From positions 6,333,922 through 6,397,921 of the forward strand of contig NZ_CP048289.1 in NCBI RefSeq assembly GCF_014084105.1: 64,000 nt of DNA, read 5' to 3'. Origin of the DNA: Streptacidiphilus sp. P02-A3a (GTDB lineage: Bacteria > Actinomycetota > Actinomycetes > Streptomycetales > Streptomycetaceae). The notes below the pieces were generated by a model, which saw nothing but the letters and a program-made list of their open reading frames with translations, ran no database searches and was not told the DNA's origin. Of this stretch, positions 16,566 through 25,707 are shown in pieces. Both the position numbers and the translations under genes were made by a program. Every line of letters begins with the position of its first letter. Within the stretch, counting starts at the first letter, position 1.

Positions 16566-17848
16566 GTATCCGAGGGGGTAATTGTGACTGACCGCGAGGT
16601 CGGCGTCCTGGCCATCGGCGCGGGACCAGCGAACCTGGCCCTGGCCGCCGCCATCGAAGAAAGCGGCTCGACCGAACTGGCCGACAACACCCTGCTGCTC
16701 GAACAAGCACCCGACATCAAATGGCAACGCGACCTGCTCATGCCCTGGGCCCGCAGCCAGGTCTCCTTCCTCAAAGACCTCGTCACCCTCCGCAACCCCC
16801 GCAGCCGCTTCACCTTCCTCAACTTCCTCCACGACCAGGGCCGACTCGACCAATTCGTCAACCTCGGCACCTTCCACCCCCTCCGCTGGGAATTCTCCGA
16901 CTACCTCCAATGGGTAGCCCACAACCTCCACCACGTCACCATCCAATACGACTCCCGCGCCACCACCATCACCCCCGAACCCGACCACGACGGCACCCCC
17001 AAAGCCTGGAACGTCACCCTCACCAACGGCGACACCATCCACGCCCGCGACCTCGTCATCGGCGGCGGACGCGACCCCCACATCCCCCCCGTCTTCGCCA
17101 ACCTCCCCCCCGAACGCCTCATCCACAGCAGCCACTACCGCACCCGCATCAACACCATCAACCGCGACCAACCCCTCCACGCCGTCGTCGTCGGCGGAGC
17201 CCAAAGCGCCGCCGAAATGTTCTACGCACTCCACGACAACCTCCCCAACAGCCACATCACCATGCTCGTCCGCTCCATCGGACTCCAAAACTACCAAACC
17301 AGCAAATTCGTCAACGAGCTCTTCTTCCCCTCCTTCGTCGACGAATTCCACGACAGCCCACCCGACATGCGCGCCCAAATCCTCGACGAAATGAGACTCA
17401 CCAACTACGCAGGCCTCGCACCCCCCTTCCTCGACGAGCTCTACATGATGCTCTACCAAAACCGCCTCACCGGCACCACCCGCTCCGAAGTCATCCCCAT
17501 GACCGAAATCACCGACGCCCGCGAAGAAAACAACCGCATCACCCTCGAACTCCACGACCGCAAAACCGGCAAAACCGCACCCCTCACCTGCGACCTCATC
17601 CTCCTCGGCACCGGCTACGACACCCGCATGCCCACCATCATCCGCAACCTCGCCACCCACACCGGCACCACCGACATCACCGTCAACCGCAACTACCGCC
17701 TCGACCTCGGCCCCGCCAAAGCCGCCGTCTACCTCCAAGGCGTCAACGAAGCCACCCACGGCATCGCCGACTCCCTCATCAGCGTCCTCGCCCAACGCTC
17801 CAACGACATCCTCACCGACCTCCTCACCCGCCGCACCACCCCCGAACA
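16566..17848. repeat. Long direct repeat, copy A (1,283 bp)
   Basis: Covers the N-hydroxylase gene with its ribosome site. It matches 21846-23127 with only one substitution (A at 16910, G at 22190) and one missing C (C7 at 17105-17111, C6 at 22385-22390). The sequences diverge at once outside these borders, so this is a true duplication and not one continuous larger repeat. Confidence 0.97.
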
Positions 17849-17861
17849 GAGGATCAGCTGA
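16584..17861 (+). CDS. Flavin-dependent amino-acid N-hydroxylase (lysine/ornithine N-monooxygenase family)
   Basis: 425 residues, SidA/IucD/PvdA family. FAD motif GAGPAN at residues 12-17, the diagnostic MPWARSQVSFLKDLVTLRNP stretch, NADPH motif VVGGAQSAAEMFY near 203-215 and LLGTGYD near the C-terminus. It should hydroxylate the side-chain amine of lysine or ornithine using FAD, NADPH and O2. Next to MetRS-like and DAO-like genes, lysine and a role in N-N bond formation are more likely than siderophore synthesis. GTG start with AGGGGG ahead. Codon use (CTC for Leu, CAA and AAA common) differs sharply from neighbours. The stop overlaps the MetRS-like ATG. Confidence 0.92.
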   Translation: MTDREVGVLAIGAGPANLALAAAIEESGSTELADNTLLLEQAPDIKWQRDLLMPWARSQVSFLKDLVTLRNPRSRFTFLNFLHDQGRLDQFVNLGTFHPLRWEFSDYLQWVAHNLHHVTIQYDSRATTITPEPDHDGTPKAWNVTLTNGDTIHARDLVIGGGRDPHIPPVFANLPPERLIHSSHYRTRINTINRDQPLHAVVVGGAQSAAEMFYALHDNLPNSHITMLVRSIGLQNYQTSKFVNELFFPSFVDEFHDSPPDMRAQILDEMRLTNYAGLAPPFLDELYMMLYQNRLTGTTRSEVIPMTEITDAREENNRITLELHDRKTGKTAPLTCDLILLGTGYDTRMPTIIRNLATHTGTTDITVNRNYRLDLGPAKAAVYLQGVNEATHGIADSLISVLAQRSNDILTDLLTRRTTPEQRIS

Positions 17862-19396
17862 TGGAGCGCACGCTGGTGATCGCCCCCGGCCCGACCGCGA
17901 ACGGCGATCTGCACCTCGGCCACCTGGCCGGTCCCTTCCTGAGCGCGGACGTGTGCGCCAGGTACGCCCGTGCCGCCGGTCGCGACGTGCTCTTCGGCAC
18001 CGGCGTGCACTTCACCCAGAACTACATCGTCACCACCGCCTGGCGGCTGGGCCTGCCGCCGGAGGAGCTGCGGACCCGCTCGGCCGGGCAGGTGGAGGAG
18101 ACCCTGGCGGCGGTGGGCATCGACGCGGACGGGTTCGTCCGCTTCGACGACCGGTACGTGTCGGCGGTGCGCGACTTCTTCGGCCGCCTGCACCGGCTGG
18201 GCAAGCTCCGGTTGCGGGCGATGACCTTCCCGTACCTGGCCCGCACCGAGGAGTTCCTGACCGACGCCTACGTGCGCGGCGGCTGCCCGGTCTGCCTGGC
18301 CGTGGGCTGCGCCGGGCTCTGCGAGAACTGCGGCCACTGGATCGCGTCCGGCGAGCTGATCGACCCGCGCTCGACCCTGCACCCGGACGAGCCGGTGGAA
18401 CTGCGTGAGCAGCAGGTGCTGGTGCTGCCGCTGGAGGAGTACCGGGCCGCGCTGACGGAGTACTTCGCCCGGCAGAGCGCGACCATGCGGCCCCGGCTGG
18501 CCCGGCTGATCGAGGAGCTGCTGGCCGCCCCGCTGCCCGAGTACCCGATCACCCTGCCGATCGCCTGGGGCATCCCGGCGCCGTTCCCGGAGACCCCCGG
18601 GCAGGTGCTCTACGCCGATGCCGAGACCATCGCCTGGAGCATGCACTGCACCACCCTCGCCGCCGAGCAGCGCGGCGAGGTGCCGTCCGGGCAGGACGAG
18701 TTGTGGTCCACCGAGGCCGGCGCCAAGGTGGTGTACTTCTTCGGCTCGGACGCCGGTTTCGCCTTCGCGGTGGTCGGCGTGGCGATGCTGCTGGCGCTGG
18801 GCGGCTACGCGCTGCCCGAGCACTTCGTCACCAACGAGTTCTACGAGCTGGACAACGACAAGTTCTCCAGCAGCCGCGGCCACGTGGTGAGCGGCCGGGA
18901 GCTGGCCGCCGAGGTGCCGAGGGACCTGATCCGCTTCTACCTCGCCGCCACCGGACCGGACTTCCAGCGCACCAACTTCACCCGCGCGGCGATGACCAGC
19001 GTGACCGGGTCGCGGCTGGTGCAGCCGTGGAACCGGGTCGCGGACAAGGTAGACGCCTGGACCGGCGCGGGCCCGCTGCCGGTGTCCGGGCGGTCCCGGG
19101 CGGCCGCCGCGCGCCTGCTGGAACGTTTCGCCGGGGCCTACGACGCACGCCGCTTCAGCCTGACCGCGGCCGCCTTCACGCTGACCGAGCAGCTGGCCCG
19201 GCTGGACCAGTGGGAGGTGACGGCGGACGACGCCGGTGACTTCTGCCACGAGGTGGAGGTCTTCCTGCGCTGCGCGGCGCCGCTGCTGATCGACCTGGCC
19301 GCGCGGGCCCTGCCGGACACCGCCGTCCCGGCGGTGCCGCACGCCACCGAGGTCACCCCGGTGTCCCTGCCCCGGCTGGCCGAGGCCGTGCGGTGA
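17861..19396 (+). CDS. Methionyl-tRNA-synthetase-like enzyme, probable hydrazine synthetase subunit
   Basis: 511 residues of class I aminoacyl-tRNA synthetase fold. HIGH motif as HLGH (residues 18-21), a zinc-knuckle with CPVC and CENC near 142-158, and a KMSKS-like KFSSSRG at 334-340 whose second lysine is Ser. The length covers catalytic core plus a helical C-terminal part. In s56-p1 and formycin-type pathways a MetRS-like domain fused to a cupin joins N6-hydroxylysine to glycine or glutamate and forms the N-N bond. Here no cupin is fused; a cupin gene lies at 28965. Position directly after the N-hydroxylase and overlap with the DAO-like gene argue against a housekeeping MetRS. Confidence 0.88.
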   Translation: MERTLVIAPGPTANGDLHLGHLAGPFLSADVCARYARAAGRDVLFGTGVHFTQNYIVTTAWRLGLPPEELRTRSAGQVEETLAAVGIDADGFVRFDDRYVSAVRDFFGRLHRLGKLRLRAMTFPYLARTEEFLTDAYVRGGCPVCLAVGCAGLCENCGHWIASGELIDPRSTLHPDEPVELREQQVLVLPLEEYRAALTEYFARQSATMRPRLARLIEELLAAPLPEYPITLPIAWGIPAPFPETPGQVLYADAETIAWSMHCTTLAAEQRGEVPSGQDELWSTEAGAKVVYFFGSDAGFAFAVVGVAMLLALGGYALPEHFVTNEFYELDNDKFSSSRGHVVSGRELAAEVPRDLIRFYLAATGPDFQRTNFTRAAMTSVTGSRLVQPWNRVADKVDAWTGAGPLPVSGRSRAAAARLLERFAGAYDARRFSLTAAAFTLTEQLARLDQWEVTADDAGDFCHEVEVFLRCAAPLLIDLAARALPDTAVPAVPHATEVTPVSLPRLAEAVR

Positions 19397-20457
19397 CAAC
19401 GGCCGCCGCCCCGGCGCGGGTGGTCATCGTCGGTGCCGGGATCACCGGGCTGCTGACCGCCGTCGAGTGCGCGCTCGCGGGGCACCGGGTGACGGTGCTG
19501 GACCGGGGCCCGATCCCCAACCCGGAGTCGAGCTCCTACGACCAGCACCGGGCCATCCGGACGCTGGTGCCGGGCGACCCGGACGCCACCCGGCGGCTGG
19601 TCGGCGCCCACCGCCGGTGGCGGGAGCTGGAGCCGGTGCTGGGCGCCCGCTTCTACCGGCGGGTGGGCGTGGTCACCGCGTGGCCCCGGGAGCGGCTGGC
19701 GGCGGTGACCGCCTCGGCGGCCGACGCCGGGGTGGCGGTCCGGCCGGTCGAACCGGCGGCACTGCCGCACCTGGGCTTCCCCACCGGGTCGGTCGGCCTG
19801 CGCGAGGCGCAGGCCGGGGTGCTGCTGGCGGAGCGGGTGCTGCGGGCTGCCGCCCGGTGGCTGGCCGGGCATCCGGCGGTGACCCTGCGGCCGTACCGCG
19901 CGGTGGCCTCGGTGGCCGCCGACAGCGGGCGGGTCAAGCTCGCCGACGGCGACGTCCTCGGCGGCGACCTGGTGCTGGTCGCCGCCGGGCCGTGGTCCCG
20001 CGAGCTGGTCGAGCACCCGGTGGAGCTGCACCGGCAGACCATGGTCTACCTGCGCCCGCCGCGGCGGCTGGCGCGCTGGTGGCGGACCGCGCCCGCGGCC
20101 GGGGGCCTGGGCACGGACGGGCGGGCCTGGGTGCTGCCGCCGGTGGACGGCACGCTGCTGAAGATCAGCTCCGACGCGGTCCGCCGCGAGGCGGCCGACA
20201 CGGACTGCGCGGACGAGGACCAGGCGCCCTGGGCCGAGCGGCTGGCCGAGTCGGCGGTACTGCCGGAGCTGGACAGCTACACCGTGGTCGCGGTCCGGGC
20301 CTGCCACTACGCGACCGACGCCGCCACCGGCGGCGCGCACCTGGCCCGGGTGGGCCCCGCCGTCTGGTCGCGCGCGGCCTGCGGCGGCAGCGGCTTCGCC
20401 GCCGCCCCGCTGGTGGCGGCCCGGATCGTGGACGCGGCCAGGGGGGCAGCGGCGTGA
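19393..20457 (+). CDS. FAD-dependent D-amino-acid-oxidase-like enzyme
   Basis: 354 residues, DAO/glycine-oxidase fold: VIVGAGITG dinucleotide motif (GxGxxG at 14-19), EQ/DRG end of the second strand (VTVLDRGPIPN) and a C-terminal ACGGSGFAAAPLVA FAD stretch. In the lysine-derived hydrazine pathways a DAO-like flavoenzyme cleaves the lysine part from the N-N adduct and leaves a hydrazino acid; this gene is the natural candidate for that step. GTG start overlaps the MetRS-like stop (GTGA), so both are co-translated. Confidence 0.85.
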   Translation: MTTAAAPARVVIVGAGITGLLTAVECALAGHRVTVLDRGPIPNPESSSYDQHRAIRTLVPGDPDATRRLVGAHRRWRELEPVLGARFYRRVGVVTAWPRERLAAVTASAADAGVAVRPVEPAALPHLGFPTGSVGLREAQAGVLLAERVLRAAARWLAGHPAVTLRPYRAVASVAADSGRVKLADGDVLGGDLVLVAAGPWSRELVEHPVELHRQTMVYLRPPRRLARWWRTAPAAGGLGTDGRAWVLPPVDGTLLKISSDAVRREAADTDCADEDQAPWAERLAESAVLPELDSYTVVAVRACHYATDAATGGAHLARVGPAVWSRAACGGSGFAAAPLVAARIVDAARGAAA

Positions 20458-20521
20458 CCCGCGTCGGCCGCGCGGCGACCGAGAGCACCGAGGACAGCCA
20501 CATCACCGTCGGAGGCATGGC

Positions 20522-21799
20522 ATGAGCGAACAACCCGCACTCACCGGACCGGTCCTGGTCGTCGGCTACGTGGGTCTGACCATCCCGTTCATCAGGGCGT
20601 TCCAGCCGGAGAACTCGGTGGTCTACATCGAGGAGCCGGACGTCGCCCGCAAGCGGCAGGTGGCCGAGATCATCCAACAGGTGCCGTTCGCCCGCGAGGT
20701 GATCGAGTGGGAGCACCACCTGCCGGGCAAGGCGGACGAGTTCTACCAGGCCCACCCCGACCTCGACCCGGTCGCGGTGATCCCGGCGGTCGAGTACGCG
20801 ACGCCGTTCGCCGCCCGGCTCGCGGAGCGCTACGGCCTGCCCGGCGCGAGCCTGGGCGCCGCCCAGATCCTGCGGGACAAGGCGCTGCTGCGGCAGGTCA
20901 GTGCCGCCGCCGGGATCGCCAACCCGGCCAGCGTCCGGGTCGGCGGCGTGGAGGACGTGCTGGCCTTCATGCGCGGCCGGTCCGGACCGGTGGTGCTGAA
21001 GCCGGCCAACCGGCAGGCGTCCATCGGCACCCGCGTGGTGCACGACCCGGCCGAGGTCGAGCAGGCCTGGGCCGAGTGCCTGGTCCAGGACGAGGGCGTC
21101 TTCGTGCCCGACCGGCCGATGCCGCTGCAGATGCTGGCCGAGCAGTTCGTCCACGGGGACGAGTACAGCGTGGAGATGCTGGTGCGGGACGGCGTCCCGG
21201 TGTTCACCAACGTCACCGGCAAGCAGCTGTTCCCGGGCCCGTACCCGGTGGAGCTGGGCCACGTCGTCCCGGCCGACATCTCGGCGGAGCTGACCGGCCT
21301 GCTCGCGGCGCAGACCACCCGGCTGCTGCGGACGGTGGGCTTCGGCACCGGGATCACCCACTGCGAGTGGATCGTCTCGGACGGCGTGCCCTACCTGGTG
21401 GAGTGCGCGGGGCGGATGCCCGGCGACGCCATCCCGGACATCATCGAGGCGGCCTACCCGGTGGAGCTCTTCCGCGGCTACTACGCGCTGATGCGCGGCG
21501 AGCAGCCCGGCGCCCTGCCGGAGCGGGCCGAGTTCGGCACCGCGGTGCGGTTCCTGGCGCCCGGTCCCGGCACCGTGGAGCGCGTGCTCGGGGTCGAGGA
21601 GGCGGGGCGGGCCGAGGGCGTGCTGCTGGCCGACTGCCCGGTCCCGTCCGGCCACACCTACACCGGGCTGCGCAACTCCTGGGACCGCGCGGGCATCGTG
21701 ATGACCCGCGCGAAGACCTCGGCCGAGGCGCTGCGGCTGGCCGAGGCCGCCGCCGAGCTGATCACCATCGAGCTCCGGCCGGAGCCGCAGGCGCCGTGA
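20522..21799 (+). CDS. ATP-grasp carboxylate-amine ligase
   Basis: 425 residues. N-terminal Rossmann-like region, central ATP-grasp fold with the ATP-binding lysine stretch VVLKPANRQASIGTRVV and the metal-binding VECAGRMPGDAIPD, then a C-terminal domain. Such enzymes make an amide bond via an acyl phosphate. In a cluster with a hydrazino-acid route it probably couples that building block or another amino acid. Start at ATG 20522, six bases after GGAGG; the ATG at 20517 would be too close to it. 64 non-coding bases follow the DAO-like gene. Confidence 0.88.
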   Translation: MSEQPALTGPVLVVGYVGLTIPFIRAFQPENSVVYIEEPDVARKRQVAEIIQQVPFAREVIEWEHHLPGKADEFYQAHPDLDPVAVIPAVEYATPFAARLAERYGLPGASLGAAQILRDKALLRQVSAAAGIANPASVRVGGVEDVLAFMRGRSGPVVLKPANRQASIGTRVVHDPAEVEQAWAECLVQDEGVFVPDRPMPLQMLAEQFVHGDEYSVEMLVRDGVPVFTNVTGKQLFPGPYPVELGHVVPADISAELTGLLAAQTTRLLRTVGFGTGITHCEWIVSDGVPYLVECAGRMPGDAIPDIIEAAYPVELFRGYYALMRGEQPGALPERAEFGTAVRFLAPGPGTVERVLGVEEAGRAEGVLLADCPVPSGHTYTGLRNSWDRAGIVMTRAKTSAEALRLAEAAAELITIELRPEPQAP

Positions 21800-21845
21800 C
21801 CGCGCCGACCGCACCGCACGTCCTTCCTTCATCCACCGACGCACC

Positions 21846-23127
21846 GTATCCGAGGGGGTAATTGTGACTGACCGCGAGGTCGGCGTCCTGGCCATCGGCG
21901 CGGGACCAGCGAACCTGGCCCTGGCCGCCGCCATCGAAGAAAGCGGCTCGACCGAACTGGCCGACAACACCCTGCTGCTCGAACAAGCACCCGACATCAA
22001 ATGGCAACGCGACCTGCTCATGCCCTGGGCCCGCAGCCAGGTCTCCTTCCTCAAAGACCTCGTCACCCTCCGCAACCCCCGCAGCCGCTTCACCTTCCTC
22101 AACTTCCTCCACGACCAGGGCCGACTCGACCAATTCGTCAACCTCGGCACCTTCCACCCCCTCCGCTGGGAATTCTCCGACTACCTCCAGTGGGTAGCCC
22201 ACAACCTCCACCACGTCACCATCCAATACGACTCCCGCGCCACCACCATCACCCCCGAACCCGACCACGACGGCACCCCCAAAGCCTGGAACGTCACCCT
22301 CACCAACGGCGACACCATCCACGCCCGCGACCTCGTCATCGGCGGCGGACGCGACCCCCACATCCCCCCCGTCTTCGCCAACCTCCCCCCGAACGCCTCA
22401 TCCACAGCAGCCACTACCGCACCCGCATCAACACCATCAACCGCGACCAACCCCTCCACGCCGTCGTCGTCGGCGGAGCCCAAAGCGCCGCCGAAATGTT
22501 CTACGCACTCCACGACAACCTCCCCAACAGCCACATCACCATGCTCGTCCGCTCCATCGGACTCCAAAACTACCAAACCAGCAAATTCGTCAACGAGCTC
22601 TTCTTCCCCTCCTTCGTCGACGAATTCCACGACAGCCCACCCGACATGCGCGCCCAAATCCTCGACGAAATGAGACTCACCAACTACGCAGGCCTCGCAC
22701 CCCCCTTCCTCGACGAGCTCTACATGATGCTCTACCAAAACCGCCTCACCGGCACCACCCGCTCCGAAGTCATCCCCATGACCGAAATCACCGACGCCCG
22801 CGAAGAAAACAACCGCATCACCCTCGAACTCCACGACCGCAAAACCGGCAAAACCGCACCCCTCACCTGCGACCTCATCCTCCTCGGCACCGGCTACGAC
22901 ACCCGCATGCCCACCATCATCCGCAACCTCGCCACCCACACCGGCACCACCGACATCACCGTCAACCGCAACTACCGCCTCGACCTCGGCCCCGCCAAAG
23001 CCGCCGTCTACCTCCAAGGCGTCAACGAAGCCACCCACGGCATCGCCGACTCCCTCATCAGCGTCCTCGCCCAACGCTCCAACGACATCCTCACCGACCT
23101 CCTCACCCGCCGCACCACCCCCGAACA
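21846..23127. repeat. Long direct repeat, copy B (1,282 bp)
   Basis: Second copy of 16566-17848, 5.28 kb downstream in the same orientation, one base shorter in the C-tract at 22385-22390. Recombination between the copies would delete or amplify the MetRS-like, DAO-like and first ATP-grasp genes. Confidence 0.97.
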
Positions 23128-23149
23128 CTCCGCAGGAGGGGCAGCATGA
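21864..23149 (+). pseudogene. Frameshifted second copy of the N-hydroxylase gene
   Basis: Identical to 16584-17861 except one silent change and loss of one C in a C7 tract (codons about 174-176). Translation from GTG 21864 gives about 176 native residues and then a Ser/Thr/Pro-rich tail ending at 22673 (269 residues). The rest of the enzyme, including the NADPH motif and substrate part, stays open in the +1-shifted frame up to the stop at 23149, which still overlaps the ATG of the next gene. The short homopolymer could be a slipped-strand switch, a recent inactivating change or a sequencing error. Divergent last residues (EHSAGGAA in place of EQRIS) show fusion to a new downstream context. 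Confidence 0.9.
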
Positions 23150-24444
23150 CCACCACCAACGGGACGCTGCTGGTCGTCGGCAGCGGGCTGAAGGTGTACC
23201 GGGAGTACCTGGTGGCGCCGATCAGCCGCCGCGCCCGCGCCGCGGGTCTGGACCTGGTACTGCTCAACAACCTCAACCCCAGCTGGCAGCGCGAGTACTT
23301 CGACGAGGTGGTGGTCGCCAACCTCTTCGACTCGGAGACGCTGGCCGCCGCCGCCCGCGGGATCGCGGGCCGCCGCAACGTGGTCGGCCTGATGTGCTGG
23401 GACGAGCCGCTGGTCCTGGACGCGGGCCTGCTGGCCGCCGAGTTCGGCGTGCCCGGCCTGTCCGCCCGCGGCGTGCGCGGCTGCCGGGACAAGGAGCTCA
23501 CCCGGGCCGAGCTGACCGCCGCCGGGCTGCACCAGCCCGGCTTCGAGCTGACCACCGCGGTCGAGCGGGCCAGGGCGGCGGCCGAGCGGATCGGCTACCC
23601 GGTGGTGCTCAAGCCCCGGGCCATGGGCGCCAGCATCGGCGTGGTGTTCGCCACCGACGCGTCCGAACTGGACGAGGCCTTCCGCATCGCGCTGGCCGCG
23701 AGCGAGGTCGACCCGGGGCCGTACCGGGCGAGCGTCATCGTCGAGGAGTACGCGCCGGGGCCGGAGATCAGCATCGACGGCGCGGTGCACAAGGGCGAGT
23801 ACCTGCCGCTGTTCGTGGCCCGCAAGTACAGCAGCGACCACCCGTACTTCGAGGAGGTCGGCCACATCGTGGACGGGGCCGACCCGCTGTTGGCGGACCG
23901 CGACCTGATCGGCCACCTGGCGCGGGCGCACCAGGCGCTCGGCATCGAGGACGGGATCACCCACAGCGAGGTCCGGCTGACCGAGCGCGGACCGCTGATC
24001 ATCGAGGTCAACGGACGGCTCGGCGGGGACCTGATCCCCTTCCTGGGCCGGATCGCCACCGGCATCGAGCCCGGCGAGGTGCTCTTCGACGTGGCCACCG
24101 GTCAGCGGCCGGACACCGCGCCGTCCCGGCGGTCGGTGGCCGGGATCCGGTTCAACTACCCGGAGTCGGACTGCCTGCTGCGGTCGGTCACGGTGCCCAC
24201 CGGGGCGCCGGGGCTGGTGACCGCGGCGCCGATGGCCGAACCGGGCACCGCGCTGCGGCTGCCGCCCGGCGGCTACCTGGCCCGGCACTCCTTCGTGATC
24301 TGCGAGGCCGACGACACCCGCGGCGTCCAGGACCGGCTGACCGCGGCGGCGGCACTGGTCCGGCTGGACGCCGAACCGCTCGGCCCGCCGGTGCCGGACG
24401 CCCCGTTCGCCATGCCCGCCGGGCTGCTGGACGTGGACGAGTGA
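23146..24444 (+). CDS. ATP-grasp carboxylate-amine ligase
   Basis: 432 residues. Starts with LLVVGSGLKVYREYLVAP, then the ATP-grasp core with YPVVLKPRAMGASIGVVF and the metal-site EVNGRLGGDLIPFLGR. It is a clear paralogue of the C-terminal half of the double ATP-grasp protein at 43230-45701 (shared SWQ, GCRDK/NCRDK, FFEEVGH and NGRLGGD stretches). It should form an amide or peptide bond during assembly of the cluster product. ATG overlaps the stop of the broken N-hydroxylase copy. Confidence 0.88.
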   Translation: MTTTNGTLLVVGSGLKVYREYLVAPISRRARAAGLDLVLLNNLNPSWQREYFDEVVVANLFDSETLAAAARGIAGRRNVVGLMCWDEPLVLDAGLLAAEFGVPGLSARGVRGCRDKELTRAELTAAGLHQPGFELTTAVERARAAAERIGYPVVLKPRAMGASIGVVFATDASELDEAFRIALAASEVDPGPYRASVIVEEYAPGPEISIDGAVHKGEYLPLFVARKYSSDHPYFEEVGHIVDGADPLLADRDLIGHLARAHQALGIEDGITHSEVRLTERGPLIIEVNGRLGGDLIPFLGRIATGIEPGEVLFDVATGQRPDTAPSRRSVAGIRFNYPESDCLLRSVTVPTGAPGLVTAAPMAEPGTALRLPPGGYLARHSFVICEADDTRGVQDRLTAAAALVRLDAEPLGPPVPDAPFAMPAGLLDVDE

Positions 24445-24482
24445 CCGGCACCGGCACCACCGACGAGCTGAGGGACGGACAG

Positions 24483-25691
24483 ATGACCACGACCCAGACC
24501 ACGGTGGCCGGGATGCCCCGGACCGCAGCCGAACTCCTGTCCCGGGCGCAGGAGTTGGCGCCGATACTGCGGGAGCGGGCGGCGGAGATCGAGCAGCACC
24601 GGCAGTTGCCGGACGACCTGGTGGAACTGCTGCGCGGCAGCGGGGTCTTCCGGATGTGCCTCGACCGGGACTGGGGCGGCCTGGAGTTGACCTCCATGGA
24701 GCAGACACAGGTGGTGGAGGCGCTGGCCTACGGCGACGCCTCGGCCGCCTGGTGCGGCGTGATCGGCGCCAACACCGGGATCTACAGCAGGTTCGTGGAC
24801 CAGACCGCCGCCAAGGAGATGTTCCCCACCCCCGACCTGATCATGGCCGGGCTGCTACAGCCCTCCGGCCGGGCCGAACGCGTCCCCGGGGGCTACCGGC
24901 TCAGCGGACGCTGGTCCTTCGGCAGCGGGATCGGCCACAGCGACTGGGTGACCTCCGGCGCGTTCGTCTTCCAGGACGGCGAGCCCTACGCCAGCCCCGA
25001 CGGCAGCAACCCGCACGAGTCCCGCCAGTTCCTGGTGCCCCGCGCACAGGTCGGGACGATCGACAACTGGTACACCACCGGCCTGTGCGGCAGCGGCAGT
25101 TGCGACTACACGATCTCCGACGTGTTCGTCCCCGAGGAGCACAGCTACACCTTCGAGACCGCGCAGGGACGCCCCGGACCGCTGGCCCAGCCGGACGCGT
25201 TCACCCGGAGCATGTGCGGGGTGCCGCTGGGGGTGGCCCGGGCCGCGCTGGACCACGCCCGGGGCATCGCGCTCACCCGGATCGACCGGATGACCGGCAC
25301 CGCCTGGTCCGACAGCTTCCGGGTGCAGGTCACCCTCGCCGAGTGCGAGGCCGACTACAACGCCACCCGCAACGGCGTCTACGCCAGCATGACCCGCCAG
25401 TGGGAGGTGCTCGCCGCCGGGGGCACCCTGGACGACCTCACCCCCGACGAGCGCGCCGCCTCACCCCTCGCCTGGGTGCACTCCTTCCGCACCTCGCGCT
25501 CCATCGTCAACCGGCTCTACGACCTGCTCCAGACCTGGTCCATCAGCCGCACCTCGCCGATGGACCGCTGGCTGCGCGACACCACCACCATGTGCCAGCA
25601 CCTGATCGCGCAGGACCGCATCATGCAGTCGGCCGGAGCCTACCTGGTCGGCGGAAAGCCCGAATTCGGCATCGCCCTCGGCATCGTCTAG
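24483..25691 (+). CDS. Acyl-CoA-dehydrogenase-like flavoenzyme (possible group D N- or C-monooxygenase)
   Basis: 402 residues with the three-domain acyl-CoA dehydrogenase fold. The N-terminal helices (LPDDLVELLRGSGVFRMCLD), WGGLELT and GYRLSGRWSFGSGIGHSDWV resemble the HsaA/DszC type of reduced-flavin monooxygenases more than classical dehydrogenases. In this operon it could oxidise a hydrazine nitrogen or desaturate next to it; an acyl-CoA dehydrogenase homologue is known to act on a hydrazine-derived intermediate in actinopyridazinone biosynthesis. ATG 24483 follows GGGACGGAC; 38 bases after the ATP-grasp gene, 16 before the radical SAM gene. Confidence 0.83.
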   Translation: MTTTQTTVAGMPRTAAELLSRAQELAPILRERAAEIEQHRQLPDDLVELLRGSGVFRMCLDRDWGGLELTSMEQTQVVEALAYGDASAAWCGVIGANTGIYSRFVDQTAAKEMFPTPDLIMAGLLQPSGRAERVPGGYRLSGRWSFGSGIGHSDWVTSGAFVFQDGEPYASPDGSNPHESRQFLVPRAQVGTIDNWYTTGLCGSGSCDYTISDVFVPEEHSYTFETAQGRPGPLAQPDAFTRSMCGVPLGVARAALDHARGIALTRIDRMTGTAWSDSFRVQVTLAECEADYNATRNGVYASMTRQWEVLAAGGTLDDLTPDERAASPLAWVHSFRTSRSIVNRLYDLLQTWSISRTSPMDRWLRDTTTMCQHLIAQDRIMQSAGAYLVGGKPEFGIALGIV

Positions 25692-25707
25692 TCCGACAGG
25701 AATCCCG

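Noticed and set aside
17861-19396. Housekeeping methionyl-tRNA synthetase
   Set aside because: KMSKS motif altered, operon with N-hydroxylase and DAO-like genes, GTGA overlap; fits the hydrazine-forming MetRS-like group better.
16584-21799. Siderophore cluster because of the N-hydroxylase
   Set aside because: No hydroxamate acyltransferase, NIS synthetase, siderophore NRPS or iron uptake gene is nearby.
22001-23149. Independent 382-residue gene inside the second hydroxylase copy
   Set aside because: Its first part is an out-of-frame His/Pro/Arg-rich reading; only the part after 22391 is native hydroxylase sequence, so it is the second half of a frameshifted gene.
16584-23149. The duplicated hydroxylase as a pure assembly artefact
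   Set aside because: Flanks differ on both sides, a substitution separates the copies, and each copy fits its own downstream gene; a base error in the C-tract alone remains possible.
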